A stretch of DNA of 64,000 nt from Cryptomeria japonica (Eukaryota; Streptophyta; Pinopsida; Cupressales; Cupressaceae), in assembly GCF_030272615.1 (NCBI RefSeq), contig NC_081415.1, positions 261,516,425-261,580,424 of the forward strand, written 5' to 3'. The notes under the pieces are model-generated. The model was given only the letters and a program-made list of their open reading frames with translations, searched no databases and was not told the origin of the DNA. Position 1 is the first letter of the stretch; every line of letters starts with the position of its first letter. Positions 31,521-43,740 of the stretch are shown piece by piece. The position numbers and the translations under genes were made by a program.

Positions 31521-31744
31521 TCAATTAGTCCTCTACATGCAAAGTTAAATGACCATCCAAGTTGCATGCCCTCAAGAGGTGAGCCTTTACCCTCCAAAGG
31601 CATTGTCGACATTAGGAAAGTGAATGGGTGTTTGGAACGGAGCCATGATCATTCTATTATAGTCATCTAGCCAAAGATAGTCTTGGAATATGTGACATTA
31701 TGGATCAACCATGCTCTTATATGTAAATTCATGGGTCTTCCACT
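31521..31744 (+). pseudogene. LINE copy 3 ORF1, middle fragment
   Basis: Open from about 31521 to 31668 (LHAKLNDHPSCMPS, GIVDIRKVNGCLE), then a stop, then NHALICKFMGLP just before the Copia-2 insertion. Residues of the type ICKFMGLP precede the DUF4283 domain in plant LINE ORF1 proteins. The frame is resumed after the Copia-2 target-site duplication at 39453. Assignment depends mainly on the better-preserved downstream part. Confidence 0.5.
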
Positions 31745-33246
31745 TGTTAATAAGCTCTGAAGCCAATTGTTGATAGGCCCAATAGTCAACAAGATGAGAG
31801 GGGGGTGGGGGGTGAATCATACAAACTTAATCTTCAATATATTCAACAGATTCAACCTCAGTAGACTTTACTTTTGAATATACCCAAAACTGTAAAATAT
31901 TCAAACTCATGAACAAATAACATCACAACACATATAACACTAGATTTAACGTGGAAACCCAAATAGGGAAAAATCACTGTGGAATTTCGGACCCACTAAG
32001 AAATATACTCTTCTAGAGTATGTTCGGTTAAAAGCAAATCATGTTAAAGATTACAAACACATTGCTAGATGTGACCTGGTTAAGGGATTTCCCTCAGATT
32101 TGTTAGGATCTTGCACTTTGTTAGAAGTGACCTTGTTAAAGGATTTCAAACACTCATTTAGAATGTCACCTTGCTAGAGGATTTACAAATAAGACTATTA
32201 GGTCCACTCGGTTAAGAGATTTCCTATCACTTACAGAATAAACAACAGTAATAATATATATCTGCAACTTCACATCTAAAATGCTAAAGCAGATTCTATT
32301 TGCTCAAAAACAATCTAGTCATAAGACTTATTTAGTCTTATGCTGTGCTTCACAATTTGTTCTTCAATCAGATCTTCAAACTTCAGTGCTCAGTAATCTC
32401 TTCTGTAGCATCACTATGCATACATTTGCCCGCATCCATTGTTCATCAACAATTCCTTATTTATAAACAATGTATAATCGCTTAATCTCCTTGATCACAT
32501 TTCCCATGATCAATCTTAGTCATCAGATCTTCAAACTTGACTAGGTTCGATGTATCCTTCAATCTGAAAACGTTTTACCTCGCCTTGGAACTTGTATATC
32601 TTCCTTGGAACTTGTGCTAGGTAATTGATGTTCAATCTGTGCTATAGATCTAGCTCTTGATTTTTCAAGGCCGTAGATCCTTAACAAAATTCTTGCACGA
32701 CATACCAATCATCTAATCATCTCCAACTCATTGGCATCATTCATTAAATGTTGTATCCATTCATTTAATGCATTCTGTTACAACTCGGTTGTTACTTGGT
32801 TAACACTGAACTTCACTCTGTAGACGTTCTACCTTCTTTAACCGATATCGATAACCTTAGGGTTTATCGACTAGGTTCCTTAGGGTTTACTGACTAGGTT
32901 CTTTGCTTGGTGATCAAAGTACAGTATTAAACTTACAATAAACAACATATGTAGGATATTACAACAATCAAAACAACATGATCTCATCATTGTCTAACTC
33001 GGTAATGGTTGCCCATTGAATAACTTGTTCCCTACCTCCCATTATCAAGTTCTTTCTGTGTCACTTACTGACATCTTAATTCTCATCAAAACATACTTCT
33101 TAAGATATGGCAACATCATACTAAATCAGAAAATCAATTTCTTGACATCAATGACAAAACAATATTATTAAGGTAGTAAACATCCTTCTTCAGTTATATC
33201 AATAATCTCCAACAACCTTCTCAATATCCTTAATGAAATGCCAACA
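31745..33246 (-). repeat. Copia-2 3' LTR
   Basis: On the plus strand it begins TGTTAATAAGCTCTG and ends AATGCCAACA, next to the polypurine tract. The 5' LTR, whose outer end is fixed by the TSD, extends further and contains a second AATGCCAACA. The matching second copy here would be ATACCAACA ending at 33280, so the true inner edge may be 33280. Confidence 0.85.
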
Positions 33247-33248
33247 AT

Positions 33249-33259
33249 CTCCCCCTTTG
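33249..33259 (-). promoter_or_regulatory. Copia-2 polypurine tract
   Basis: CAAAGGGGGAG on the minus strand, just upstream of the LTR beginning TGTTGGCATTTC. Confidence 0.8.
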
Positions 33260-33683
33260 GCATTGATGGCAATACCAACATGATTCATTCAAATTGATTC
33301 GGATTCAAATTGCTGTATAGATTTCTCCTGTTATCCTTGAGCTGTTGACTTCTTCTGAAAGTCTTCTCCCTCTGTCATTATTCTTCTTCTTCTTCATCAT
33401 CAATTAGCATTCTCCCCCTTTCGTTGATCCATTTAGTCTTCTCCCCCTTTGACAACAATGCCAAAAAAAATAAAAGAACTAATTCATGATTTCTTCCTCT
33501 GAGGTGTAATGCCTTGCTGTTTTAAAATATAAATAGATGTATCATTTTAATCTCGGTCAGAGTAACATGTCTTCAATTCCTGATTCCTGCACAACTTTAG
33601 GCGACCTCCTAAAGTGTAAATCAACATCAACTCACAAATAATATTCTATAGAGTCGTTGAATTGATGCTTTCATCGAACTCTG

Positions 33684-36600
33684 TCAGTAAGTAGAGGATA
33701 GGGGTAGGACCCCTAACTTGCTTCTGAGATACTCAAAAGTGTCCCTTGGCAATGGCTTGGTGAAGATGTCTGTAATTTGCTCCTTTGAACTAATATATTC
33801 CAGCATAACATTCTTCACTTGAACTTCTTCTCTGAGATAATGATACTTTATAGATATATGCTTTGTCTTAGAGTGCATTACCGGATTCTTTGAAATGTTA
33901 ACGGCCCTAGTGTTATCACAGAATATAGTTATTGGCTTAGTAACTTTTTCATTTATACCTTCCAACAGTTGTTTGATCCATGCTATATTTGTGCAATTCA
34001 ATGCTATAGCAACATATTCAGCTTCAACTGTTGATTGTATCCTTGTTTCTTGCTAAGCCAACTTACTAGTGTTTCTCCCAAGAAGAAAGCTCTGCCACTT
34101 GTGCTTTTCCTGTCATCAATGTTTCCTGCCCAGTCAGCATCAGTATAAACTTTTAGATCAAAATCATTTCTCTTTTTATATACTAAGCCATAGTCTTTAG
34201 TGCCTCTCAGGTATCTAAAAATTCTCTTGATTGCTGTCATATGGGTTTCTTTGGGATTTGCAAAGAATCTTGCAACAATACCTACTGCATGTGCTATATC
34301 CGGTCTGCTGTGTAAAACATATTGCAACTTTCCAATCATAGATCAGTAAAGTGTCTCATCAACAGATGCAAATTTATCATTCTTTGATAGTTTACAGTTG
34401 GTAGTCATAGGAGTACTTACAGGTTTAGAATCCTCCATTCCAAATTTCTTCAAGATTTCCTTTATGTACTTGGATTGAGTAATGAAAATCTCATCTTTCA
34501 TTTGCAGTATTTGTAGACCTATAAAATACTTTATCTCACCGATTAGTGACATCTCAAATTCTTTGTACATTTCATTTCCAAAGTTCTTGCATAGAGAATC
34601 ACTTCCACAAAAAATAATGTTATCAACAAATATGGCTGAGATCAGTATTCCATTGTCCTCATCATTCTTCATGTGCATATTGTTGTTTTCACTAGTTCTT
34701 ATAAAACCAATCTTGATTAAGTAAGAGTGCAGTCTTTCATACCATGCTCTAGGTGCTTGTTTCAGACCATATAAAGCTTTATTCAATTTACATACCTGAT
34801 CTTTATTCGTGTCTTCAACAAGTCCTTTAGGTTGTTCTATATATACTTCTTCTTCTAGTATACCATTCAAAAATGCAGATTTGACATCCATTTGATATAC
34901 TTTGAAAATTTTGAAAGCAGCATATGCCAACAATGTTCTTACTCCCTCAAGTCTAGCCACAAGTGCAAAAGTCTCACCATAATCTATTCCTTCTTCTTGA
35001 GCATAACTTTTGCAAACTAGCCTTGCTTTATTCTGAATGACCTCACCTTTTTCATTTAGCTTGTTCTTGAAAATCCATTTTGTACTGATTATATTTTTGT
35101 CCTTTGGTCTTGAGACCAGTGTCCATGTGTCATTCTTCTTGATTTGATCAATCTCTTCTGTCATAGCATTTACCCAATCTTCACTGTTAAATGCCTCTTT
35201 TAATATTCTCGGTTCAAATTCAGATATCAGACATGTGTTTTGTCTCAGTTTGTTCCTTGTCATTACTGGATCATCCTTATCTCCTATAATCTGACTTGGT
35301 GCATGATGTCTTTTGACATATTTGGCTAATATAGGCTCGACGGGCTCTATATGATCTTCTTCATCACTCGGTAACTGGATATTTTCTTCATTTTCTTCAG
35401 CAGCTTTCTCGGTAGGACTTCTAGGTTGAACATAAACAAATTATCCATAATCTTCTGGTTCTTTGGAATTTCTTTCATCATTTCTTTCTACAAATTCATC
35501 AATTTTCACATTTGCACTTTCCACTATTTTGTTAGATGATTTGATCAAACATTTAAATGCTTTTCTTCTAGAAGAATAACCAAGGAATGTTCCTTCTTCA
35601 CTTTTCTGATCAAACTTTCCATTTCTGTCATCTTTGTGAACATAGCATCTACTTCCAAAGATTTTAAAGTAACTTACATTAGGTTTCTTGTCATACCAGA
35701 TTTCATATGGTGTCTTCATAGTTCCTTTCTTCAATTGTACTCGGTTCAGGGTGTAAACAACAATGCTTATTGCTTCTCTCCAAAAATTTTGTGACACTTT
35801 CTTTTCAATCATCAGAGTTCTGGCACAATCCACAATAGATTTGTTTCTTCTCTCATCTATCCCATTTTGCTGTGGAGTTCTCGGTGCAGATACTTGTCTT
35901 TTTATACCATGATCATTGCAGAATAAGTTAAATTCATCAGAAGTGAACTCACCTCCTCTATTAGATCTAAGACATTTCAGTTGTCTTCCTATTTCATTTT
36001 CAACTCTTGCCTTGTACCACTTGAACATTTGCAAGGCTTCTCATTTTTCTTTCAAAAACATAACTGACATCATCCTTGAGTAATCATCCACAAATAATAT
36101 GAAATATTTATCACCATAATAACTTTGAACTTTCATGGGACCACAAAGATCAGTGTGCACAAGATCTAAAATTCTTTTAGAAGTGTAGGACTTACTTGTA
36201 AAGCTTGATCTTGTCATCTTACCCATCTGGCATCCTCCGCACATAGCATTCTCGGGGTTTTCCAAACTCGGTAGACCTCTTACTTGATGCTTCTTACTTA
36301 TTTTGATCAGATTATCAAAATTTACATGACAAAACCTTTTATGCCATAACCAGGTTTCTTCTATTTTAGCATAAAGACATTTGTTCCAATTTGAGTCAAG
36401 ATGAAATGTGTTACCTCTTGTTTGTGTCCCGGTAGCAGCTAACTTTCTATGCTTGTATTGAACTTTGACAATTCCCTTCTGAAATTCTATTCGGTATCTT
36501 GTATTGTTTAGCTATGCTACACTCAACAAATTGTATTTCAAACCTTCAACCCAATATACATCATCACATTTAGCATCTTCAAGAAGTGTGATGGAACCTT

Positions 36601-37804
36601 TACCTTTCATCGGACATGGTGCATCATTACCAAATCTTACATAGCCTCCATCATAATCTTCTAATTTAACAAACTTGTGTTTATCACCTGTCATATGATG
36701 TGAGCATCCACTGTCTATGATCCAAGAGTCATTATTATTTATGTGAGATATCAGGGCTTTTTCTTCATACCTTTCTTCATATGATCCATCTTTAATAGCT
36801 ACATAAACAACTTCCTCTATATCAGTTTCATCTGATTTATCATCGTTGGATTCTTCATTAGCTACTAGGCATATCTTTCTATCTCTTCTTCTGAAGTCTC
36901 GGTGTCCTCTGTAGTGATTGTCTTTCTGTCTATCTTCTCGGTAATCTCTCTTTTCACTAGATTCTTTGTCAGGGCAGTTAGAAGCCATATGTCCTATTTT
37001 ATCACAATTGAAACATTTAAAAGGTAGCTTTCCTTTATACTTACCTTTGCCTCTCGGTAACCTTCTGGCCAATAGTGCTTCAAACTCTTCCTGCTTTCTG
37101 ATTTCCTCATACAGTTTGTGTACTTCTTCCATGTTCTTACGAAATCTTTCACTTGCTCCACTGTGATTTCCTTCAGAATACTTACTCATTCTATCATTGT
37201 AGTCATTAGATTCACCAAGATGAAAAGAACTGAATGCAGATTCAACTTTATTTACCGAAGACCCACTATTATCAAAATTACTTAACTCAAATGCATGTAG
37301 CTTACCGACAGTAGCATCCAAAGAAACTGGCATGTTTGGTACAGACCTCAATTCATTGATTACAGAGACTCAAATATCATAAGCTAGTAGAAGGGTTCTC
37401 AATAACTTACTTATTACATCCTTTTCTTCAATAGTTCCACCCGCTCCTTTGATTTGATTGACAATCTCCTTTAATCTTGTACTATATTGTGTTATGTTTT
37501 GACCTTCATTCATTCTCATGGATTCAAGTTGCCCTCTTAAGCTATCTACCTTTGCTCTTTGAACATGTTCATCACCACCATAAACAGATATGGGCTTAGT
37601 CCACATCGCCTTTGCATCATTACAACCTTCTAGATCATTAAACGCTGAGTTGGTCAATGCTGATGTTATTTCAATCATTGCTTGAGTATGTTCTTGCTTT
37701 TCCTTTATCTCTTCCATTGTCATCGGATAGGTACTTGGTGCAATGTAATCATTCTCCAGATAATATGTAGCATATTCTCCAATTCTTGATAGGTGCAGCT
37801 TCAT
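33684..37804 (-). pseudogene. Copia-2 gag-pol, multiple stops and inactive catalytic sites
   Basis: One frame runs from the gag ATG at 37804 to about 34030, then shifts into the frame ending at 33684. Domains in order: UBN2-like GAG (37370-37804 and on to about 37080), zinc knuckle CFNCDKIGHMASNC near 36972-37013, protease WIIDSGCSHHMTG near 36690, the GAG-pre-integrase region, integrase (LVHTDLCGP, then RGGEFTS), RT from about 35260, and RNase H (YTDADWAGN near 34130). In-frame stops lie at 37370, 36512, 36041, 35441 and 34343 (first base on the plus strand), and a frameshift near 34035-34045. The second integrase Asp is Asn (codon 35960-35962). The RT box reads FVDN instead of YVDD (34619-34630). 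The element is inactive; domain order and motifs make the family certain. Confidence 0.93.
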
Positions 37805-37913
37805 TCTTTTCTACCATGTGGAGAAACTTGACTTGTTCAGCTTTGGGGGATCCCTCTTATACATCTTCGGATCTTTCCTCAAGTACCTTTAAACTTTTCT
37901 TCCGGAGTCTTGA

Positions 37914-37925
37914 GCTCTGATACCA
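37914..37925 (-). promoter_or_regulatory. Copia-2 primer-binding site
   Basis: TGGTATCAGAGC on the minus strand, two bases after the 5' LTR end; complementary to initiator tRNA-Met. Confidence 0.93.
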
Positions 37926-37927
37926 AT

Positions 37928-39452
37928 TGTTAATAAGCTCTGAAGACAATTGTTGATAGGCCCAATAGTCAACAAGATGAGAGGGGGGGGTGAATCATAC
38001 AAACTTAATCTTCAATATATTCAACAGATTCAACCTCGGTAGACTTTACTTCTGAATATAACCAAAACTGTAAAATATTCAAACTCGTGAACAGATAACA
38101 TCACAACACATATAACACCAGATTTAACGTGGAAACCTAAATAGGGAAAAACCACTGTGGGATTTCAGACCCACTAAGAAAGATACTCTTCTAGAGTATG
38201 CTCAGTTAAAAGCAAATCCTATTAAAGATTACAAACACATTGCTAGATGTGACCTGGTTGAGGGATTTCCCTCAGATCTGTTAGGATCTTGCACTTTATT
38301 AGAAGTGAACTTGTCAAAGGATTTCAAACATTCATTTAGAATGTCACCTTGCTAGAGGATTTACAAATAAGACTGTTAGGTCCACTCGGTTAAGAGATTT
38401 CCTGTCACTTATAGAATAAACAACAGTAATAATATATATCTGCAACTTCACATCTAAAATGCTAAAGCAGATTCTATTTGCTCAAAAATAATCTAGTTAT
38501 AAGACTTATTTAGTCTTCTGTTGGGCTTCACAATCTGTTCTTCAATCAGATCTTCAAGCTTCAGTGCTTGGTAATCTCTTCTGTAGCATCACTATGCATA
38601 CATTTACCCGCATTCATTGTTCATCAACAATTCCTTATTTATAAACAATGTATAACTCCTTAATCTCCTTGATCACATTTCCCATGATCAATCTTAGCCA
38701 TCAGATCTTCAAACTTGACTAGGTTCGATGTATCCTTCGATCTAAAAATGTTTTACCTCGCCTTGGAACTTGGATATCTTCCTTGGAACTTGTGCTAGGT
38801 AATTGCGTTTCAATCTGTGTTGTAGATCTAGCTCTTGATTTTTCAAGGCTGTAGATCCTTAACAAAATTCTTGCACGACATACCAATCATCTAATCATCT
38901 CCAGCTCATCGGAATCCTTCATTAAATGTTGTATCCATTCATTTAATGCATTCTGTTACAACTCGGTTGTTACACGGTTAACACTGAACTTCATTCAGTA
39001 GACGTTCTGCCTTCTTTAACTGATATCGATAACCTTAGGGTTTATCGACTAGGTTCCTTAGGGTTTACCGACTAGGTTCTTTGCTCAGTGATCAAAGTAC
39101 AATATTAAACTTACAATAAACAACATATGTAGGATATTACAACAATCAAAACAACATGATCTCATCATTGTCTACCTCGGTAATGGTTGCCCATTGAATA
39201 ACTTGTTCCTTACCTCCCATTATCATATTCTTTTTGTGTCACTTACTGACATCTTAATTCTCATCAAAACATACTTCTTAAGATATGGCAACATCATACT
39301 GAATCAGAAAATCAATTTCTTGACATCAATGACAAAACAATATTATTAAGACAGTAAACATCCTTCTTCAGTTATATCAATAATCTCCAACAACCTTCTC
39401 AATATCCTTAATGAAATGCCAACAATCTCTCATTGCAATTGGAATGCCAACA
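37928..39452 (-). repeat. Copia-2 5' LTR
   Basis: The outer end at 39452 is set by the TSD CCACT. Minus-strand reading starts TGTTGGCATTCCAATTG, then 28 bases later TGTTGGCATTTCATTAAG, the point where the 3' LTR begins by the polypurine-tract rule. Confidence 0.92.
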
Positions 39453-40330
39453 CCACTTTGTCTACTAGTTCTCGAATCTTGGGCCTGACGGGTATGGAAT
39501 CCTGAAGGAGAGATTTGGAGATTCTTTTGGCAACTAATAATTATTTCCTTGTGATTTTTTCATGTATGTCAGATCAAAACAAAGCTTTTGAAGGAGGCCC
39601 CTAATTCTTTAATCAGGTCGGGCTCTTCATCAAGCCATTGCATTTGGGGTTTAACTCTACGAAAGAGCTTCCATTGAGAGTCCTTGTTTGGGTTCGTCTC
39701 CCTTGTCTGCCATTGGAGTTCTAGAAAAGTGATATCCTTCACTCTATAGTCCTTTTTTCTTGGAAAATCAATTGGATCTGCTTCCTAAACCCAAGATAGA
39801 AAGGTAATTACTTTTGCTCACATTTGTGTTAAGATTGATTTCAACAAGCGTTTGCTAGATTCTATCGAAATATGTTTTGGATCATCTTGTTGGATTCGGT
39901 AGCTCAATTACAAAACTTTTCCTTTTAGATGTCGTATATGTCATGAATATGGGCATTTACAAAGAAGATGCCCTTGTTCTAATTCGATAAGGGGGCGTCG
40001 GGTGCTCCTTCTAGTTATGACCCTAAGGTGGACAAGGGGAAGAATCCATTGGGGGAAGGGGTAGTAGATAAGAAGGGTTTCGCTCCGATCAAACCTCACA
40101 ATAAAGGGAGAGGTCAGAAAAGAACTTTGAGGGATAGGCAAATTGATGTCAAGAATTTTAATTGGTTTGATGTTTTAGAGGATATGGCTCAGGAACAAGG
40201 CATTCCTACTGAGCTAGTTTCAAATGTGGGGGTTGTGAGTGTGATTTTATTAGAAGATAAGGTAAATGAAGGCCATAATTTAATCATGGATTCTCATTAG
40301 GGTGGGCATATGGATACAAATGTGCATTCT
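39453..40330 (+). pseudogene. LINE copy 3 ORF1, DUF4283 and zinc knuckle part, broken
   Basis: Continues the LINE interrupted by Copia-2. Landmarks across frames: SDQNKAFEGGP near 39570, VGLFIKP near 39620, LVWVRLPCLPLEF near 39680-39720, FNKRLLDSIEI near 39840, and a clean zinc knuckle CRICHEYGHLQRRC at about 39931-39972. A hydrophilic tail follows (40028-40300; KVDKGKN, GRGQKRTLRDRQID, FNWFDVLEDMAQEQG), closed by a TAG near 40298-40300. Stops and shifts before the knuckle make it a pseudogene. It belongs to a different LINE family from copies 1 and 2. ORF1 of this type is thought to bind the element RNA. Confidence 0.72.
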
Positions 40331-41190
40331 CAACTCCCAGTTGTCCTTATTTCTCTTAAGTTGGGATGATCCACAGACTGGTGAATCTTTGAAAGCCCAA
40401 CCTCTCCTCTCCTACTGGCTCATAAACATCCATGGCCTCAATTGCCCCCATTCCTCCCTCAAGCCTTGTCTCCTTCTTAGCCTCTCCCTCCTCATTTGCT
40501 ACCTCCACCTCCATCTCTTCAACTGCCTCCATAGTCTCCCCTCCCCTCCCATAACCAAGTAGTAATAATCTAGCTCCCCTCCCTCTCCTCCCCCTCCTTG
40601 AACTACTAGTCTCCTTTGTACTATCAAAAGAGATAATAATGATGGTCCCATTGCTAATGGCCTTTGATCTCTCCACCACCGAGCATACTTGTCTATCACC
40701 CCTAGATCATCCAAACCACCCATTGGATCCCATGTCACCTCCTCCATCTTCACCCACTCCTCCCTAGCCACATATTAGTCTACCACCCTCCCCCACACCC
40801 TACCCTTGCGTCTCAATTGCAAAAACATGTGCAACAACTCGGGAATGTCCTATGTGATGCCAAACTACTAAAGAACCTAGTCCATCTTGTAATACTATCA
40901 CAAACTCCCTTTGTCCTATGATGTATGTAGGGGTGGTCATGAATGAGATATATAGATGATCCTCCAACCACTTACCTATGCCTTTATAAGGATGACATAT
41001 CACACTCTCCTCAAGCAACTGATCCAACATCAATCGCCAATAATTTGTCCCCTGTACCCCAACATATCTCAATGGTCCTCACCAACTACATACCATTGGC
41101 TCATCATCAGCTCTATCCCTCCTCTCAACAATTGGGTGTGCAATCATGACGTTCTTTAGGTCCATACCTATAACAAGAGCATGAACCTTG
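40331..41190. other. Pyrimidine-rich LINE-associated sequence, not assigned
   Basis: C and T dominate the plus strand from about 40380 to 40800 (CCTCCCTCAAGCC, CTCCCCTCCCATAACC and similar). Several short frames exist on both strands because of the composition; none shows a domain. It may be the LINE copy 3 tail or another insertion. TGTTGGTAATTGACACTC at 41191 could begin an LTR. Confidence 0.35.
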
Positions 41191-43300
41191 TGTTGGTAAT
41201 TGACACTCATCCGATGGTTTCTGATAGCTGAATATTGGTTTAGGGTTGTCATTGATGGCTACTCTTCATGGAGATTCTATCTGGTGATCATAATTCTTCA
41301 TATCTGGAAGCGGGTTGTAGTGCCCACTCTTGAGAAGACTCTTGTTTCATTTTGGATTTACTTGATCAAACCTTTATTTTGCACAATGGATATGATTTTA
41401 TTTGTGAGATCCATGGATATTGTTTATGATTATTACGTTCTCAGTTGATGATTTTGATGATAGACATGACATGACCTTATACTATTGATGTTATTGACTA
41501 TGCTTATGACTAGTTGTGATTTCTAGATGTTTAGTAATGGCATTTCAGTTATCATGTGCTTTGACATATTTTATGGATCATGCCTCATTTTGTAATGGAT
41601 ATACTAACCCTAGATTGATTTACTTATGATGTGACATTTCATGATTTATATGTTCACTATATGGATACTGTTTGACTGTCTTCGTGGGGGGATCAACGTC
41701 ACATCACTCATTGCGAGCAAGATGTGTCATTGCGATATCCCTCCACATGCCTATTTTGTATGAATATATATATATATGCACATGTTCTTCGTTGTGGTTG
41801 CCAATACTAAGACATTTATTCCTCTAGGGAAACCGGGTGCGATCTCCCCTGACTTTACAGGTGCGAGCGTGTCTTCTTTCTCAATGGTAAAAATGTGGTT
41901 TTGGAGATGACGTTAGTTCCCTATACACACTCTAGTTCTAAGTTGTCACTTTGTGCATGTTGTCAGTAATGGCATGATTCACAATGTCAGCTTGGTCTCC
42001 TTGGTCTGTGAGTATGTGGTACGATGTGTTTGGTTATTTATTTGGCTATTAATGTTAGTATGATTATTTACTTTAATAAATTGTGATTATTTGATTATTA
42101 ATGTTGGATTCATTATTTAATATTAATTGGTGAATTTAAAGTTGTAATGTTTATTTTAATTTATCAAGGTTTAATGATTTTTAATTAGTCATTTGGCGAT
42201 TAATATTTGTTATTTTATGTTGCTTTTGATTTATTTGATATTTATTATCTAAGATGGTTTAAGGTTTTATTTAAATATTTAATGTTTATAGTTTAATTTA
42301 TTGATTGTGTTTATTTATTATTTATTGTTTATTTAATTTATTTAGTGTTTTAATTTACTCTAATTAATTTGGTTTTTGTGAGATAGATTATTTAATTTAT
42401 TTTATAATATTGTCTTTGATTTATTTAATTAAGTCTATCTCTTTATTATAATTGCTTTTTGTGGAATAAAATTAGGGGATTATATAATAAATTATTTCCC
42501 CACTCCTTATATGAAGGTGTTGATATATTATATTTGTGTGCAGATACTATTATTCTCTCTTTTTGATTTCTAAATTCTAATTGAAAGTCAATGGAGAGAG
42601 ATATATATGAAATATATTATAAAGTTGGGGATGAGATTATTTCAAAACTCATTGGCCCAATTGGAGGTTAGAGTTTTGGATGTTCTTGTGGGGAAGATTT
42701 TTCTTTTTCTTCCTCTCTTTTCCTTCTTCTGAAAATTTTGGTCTACAACTTTTCGTTTGGCTTTGGAGGAGCTTTGATATGGAGTTGAGGTGCTGTGGAA
42801 TTTCTGGAGCTCTTCATTAGTTTTCAGATTCTTTTACGCACACTCCAGGTTGTGAATGAGATTTCTATGTGTTTTCTTTGTGCTTGTATTTGATTGTAAT
42901 GTATGGGTAATAATGCAAATTTTATTGCAAAGTATATTGTTTGCAAATGATAATATTAGGGTAATAGGGTCTATTTTACTGTGCATACTGAATAATGTTG
43001 AGGTTGTATGTATTTAATTTGGAGAGTGTGGTTCACGACATTACTTTTTTCTCTTTGTGTTTTCAATGTGAATGTGTGTGTTCCTAGTGTAGCAATACTT
43101 CTTATGATGTAAATTGGCTAAGTCATTTTATAGTTTAGTTGTTGTTGTTTTGAAATTATATGCATTATGTGTGTAGTTTGGGCTTTCGAATAGCCTTCTG
43201 AGAATCTCAAAATTGTTGAAAACTTTCATTTCATGCTATCGTTTGTCATTTCATTTGGTTCTATGTTTTACCTATACCTGGGCGACCCTATTGGCTATGT
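41191..43300. other. AT-rich sequence with LTR-like character, not resolved
   Basis: Begins TGTTGGTAATTGACACTC, a common LTR start style, but I found no matching end or target-site duplication. 41660-42050 is less AT-rich (AACGTCACATCACTCATTGCG, shortened here). 42050-42480 is a run of TTTATTTAATT words similar to those in family A LTRs. An ATG at 42590 opens only 26 codons. No domain recognised. Confidence 0.3.
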
Positions 43301-43429
43301 GTGTATGTATTTTGTCGAGTCTGTTTTGTGTTTTAACTACCAAAATCTTGTAGTTGCGGTCTTGTCTTAGTTGAGCGCTCCAGATGAAATGTGTTGCACC
43401 TGCTACATTTGTGTCCCCTATGCCCGTGT

Positions 43430-43740
43430 GTTCAGGTGTTTAGGTTGGGTATTGGCCTTCATTCCCACGTCATAAGCCTTTTTTTGTCGCTATGCGGCAA
43501 ATTGCCTACTTTGCGATGAAGGCATTGTACCTGGTTACCTCCGCGTGACCTCCCCTTCGGTTTGCACTGCACCCCCCTGTTCATCATTGTTGGGCTACTG
43601 ACCTAGGCATTGATTTTATCCTCCCACGTCCTATGTTTTTTTGTCGGTATGTGACAGAAGGAGTTATGAGCGCCGCAACCTTGTTGGCATTGTAGTTGTG
43701 CATTTGTGTGCCTTAGTTGAGGCACACATGACCCCTTTCA
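43430..43740. repeat. Diverged tandem duplication of about 170 bp
   Basis: CATTCCCACGTCATAAGCC followed by TTTTTTGTCGCTATGCGGCA near 43460-43500 resembles TATCCTCCCACGTCCTATG followed by TTTTTTTGTCGGTATGTGAC near 43617-43650. Both are followed by G-rich text and GGCATTGTA. No coding frame. Confidence 0.5.

Larger units (their letters stand above)
31745..39452 (-). mobile_element. Copia-2: complete but dead LTR retrotransposon
   Basis: A minus-strand Copia element inserted in LINE copy 3. The 5' LTR is 37928-39452 and the 3' LTR 31745-33246 (possibly to 33280). The direct repeat CCACT flanks it at 31740-31744 and 39453-39457. The PBS is 37914-37925 and the polypurine tract about 33249-33259. 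The gene order (minus strand) is gag, PR, IN, RT, RNase H. About 16 differences are seen in the first 290 aligned LTR positions by eye, so it is older than Copia-1. Pol has several nonsense codons, one frameshift, and replaced catalytic residues in both integrase and RT. Confidence 0.95.

Noticed and set aside
30701-31525. Exact target-site duplication for the solo LTR at 30706-31520
   Set aside because: Flanking pentamers TCACC and TCAAT share only three bases; I keep the LTR call but not the duplication.
40302-40771. Ser/Pro-rich or Gly/Glu-rich ORFs on both strands
   Set aside because: Both strands are open because of the CT-rich composition; no domain and no consistent start.
42590-42670. 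Possible first exon (ATG followed by ERDIYEIYYKVGDEIISKLIG) for the gene ending at 46728
   Set aside because: Only 26 codons, poor donor site (GGAG followed by GTTAGA), and no intervening exons; could be chance.
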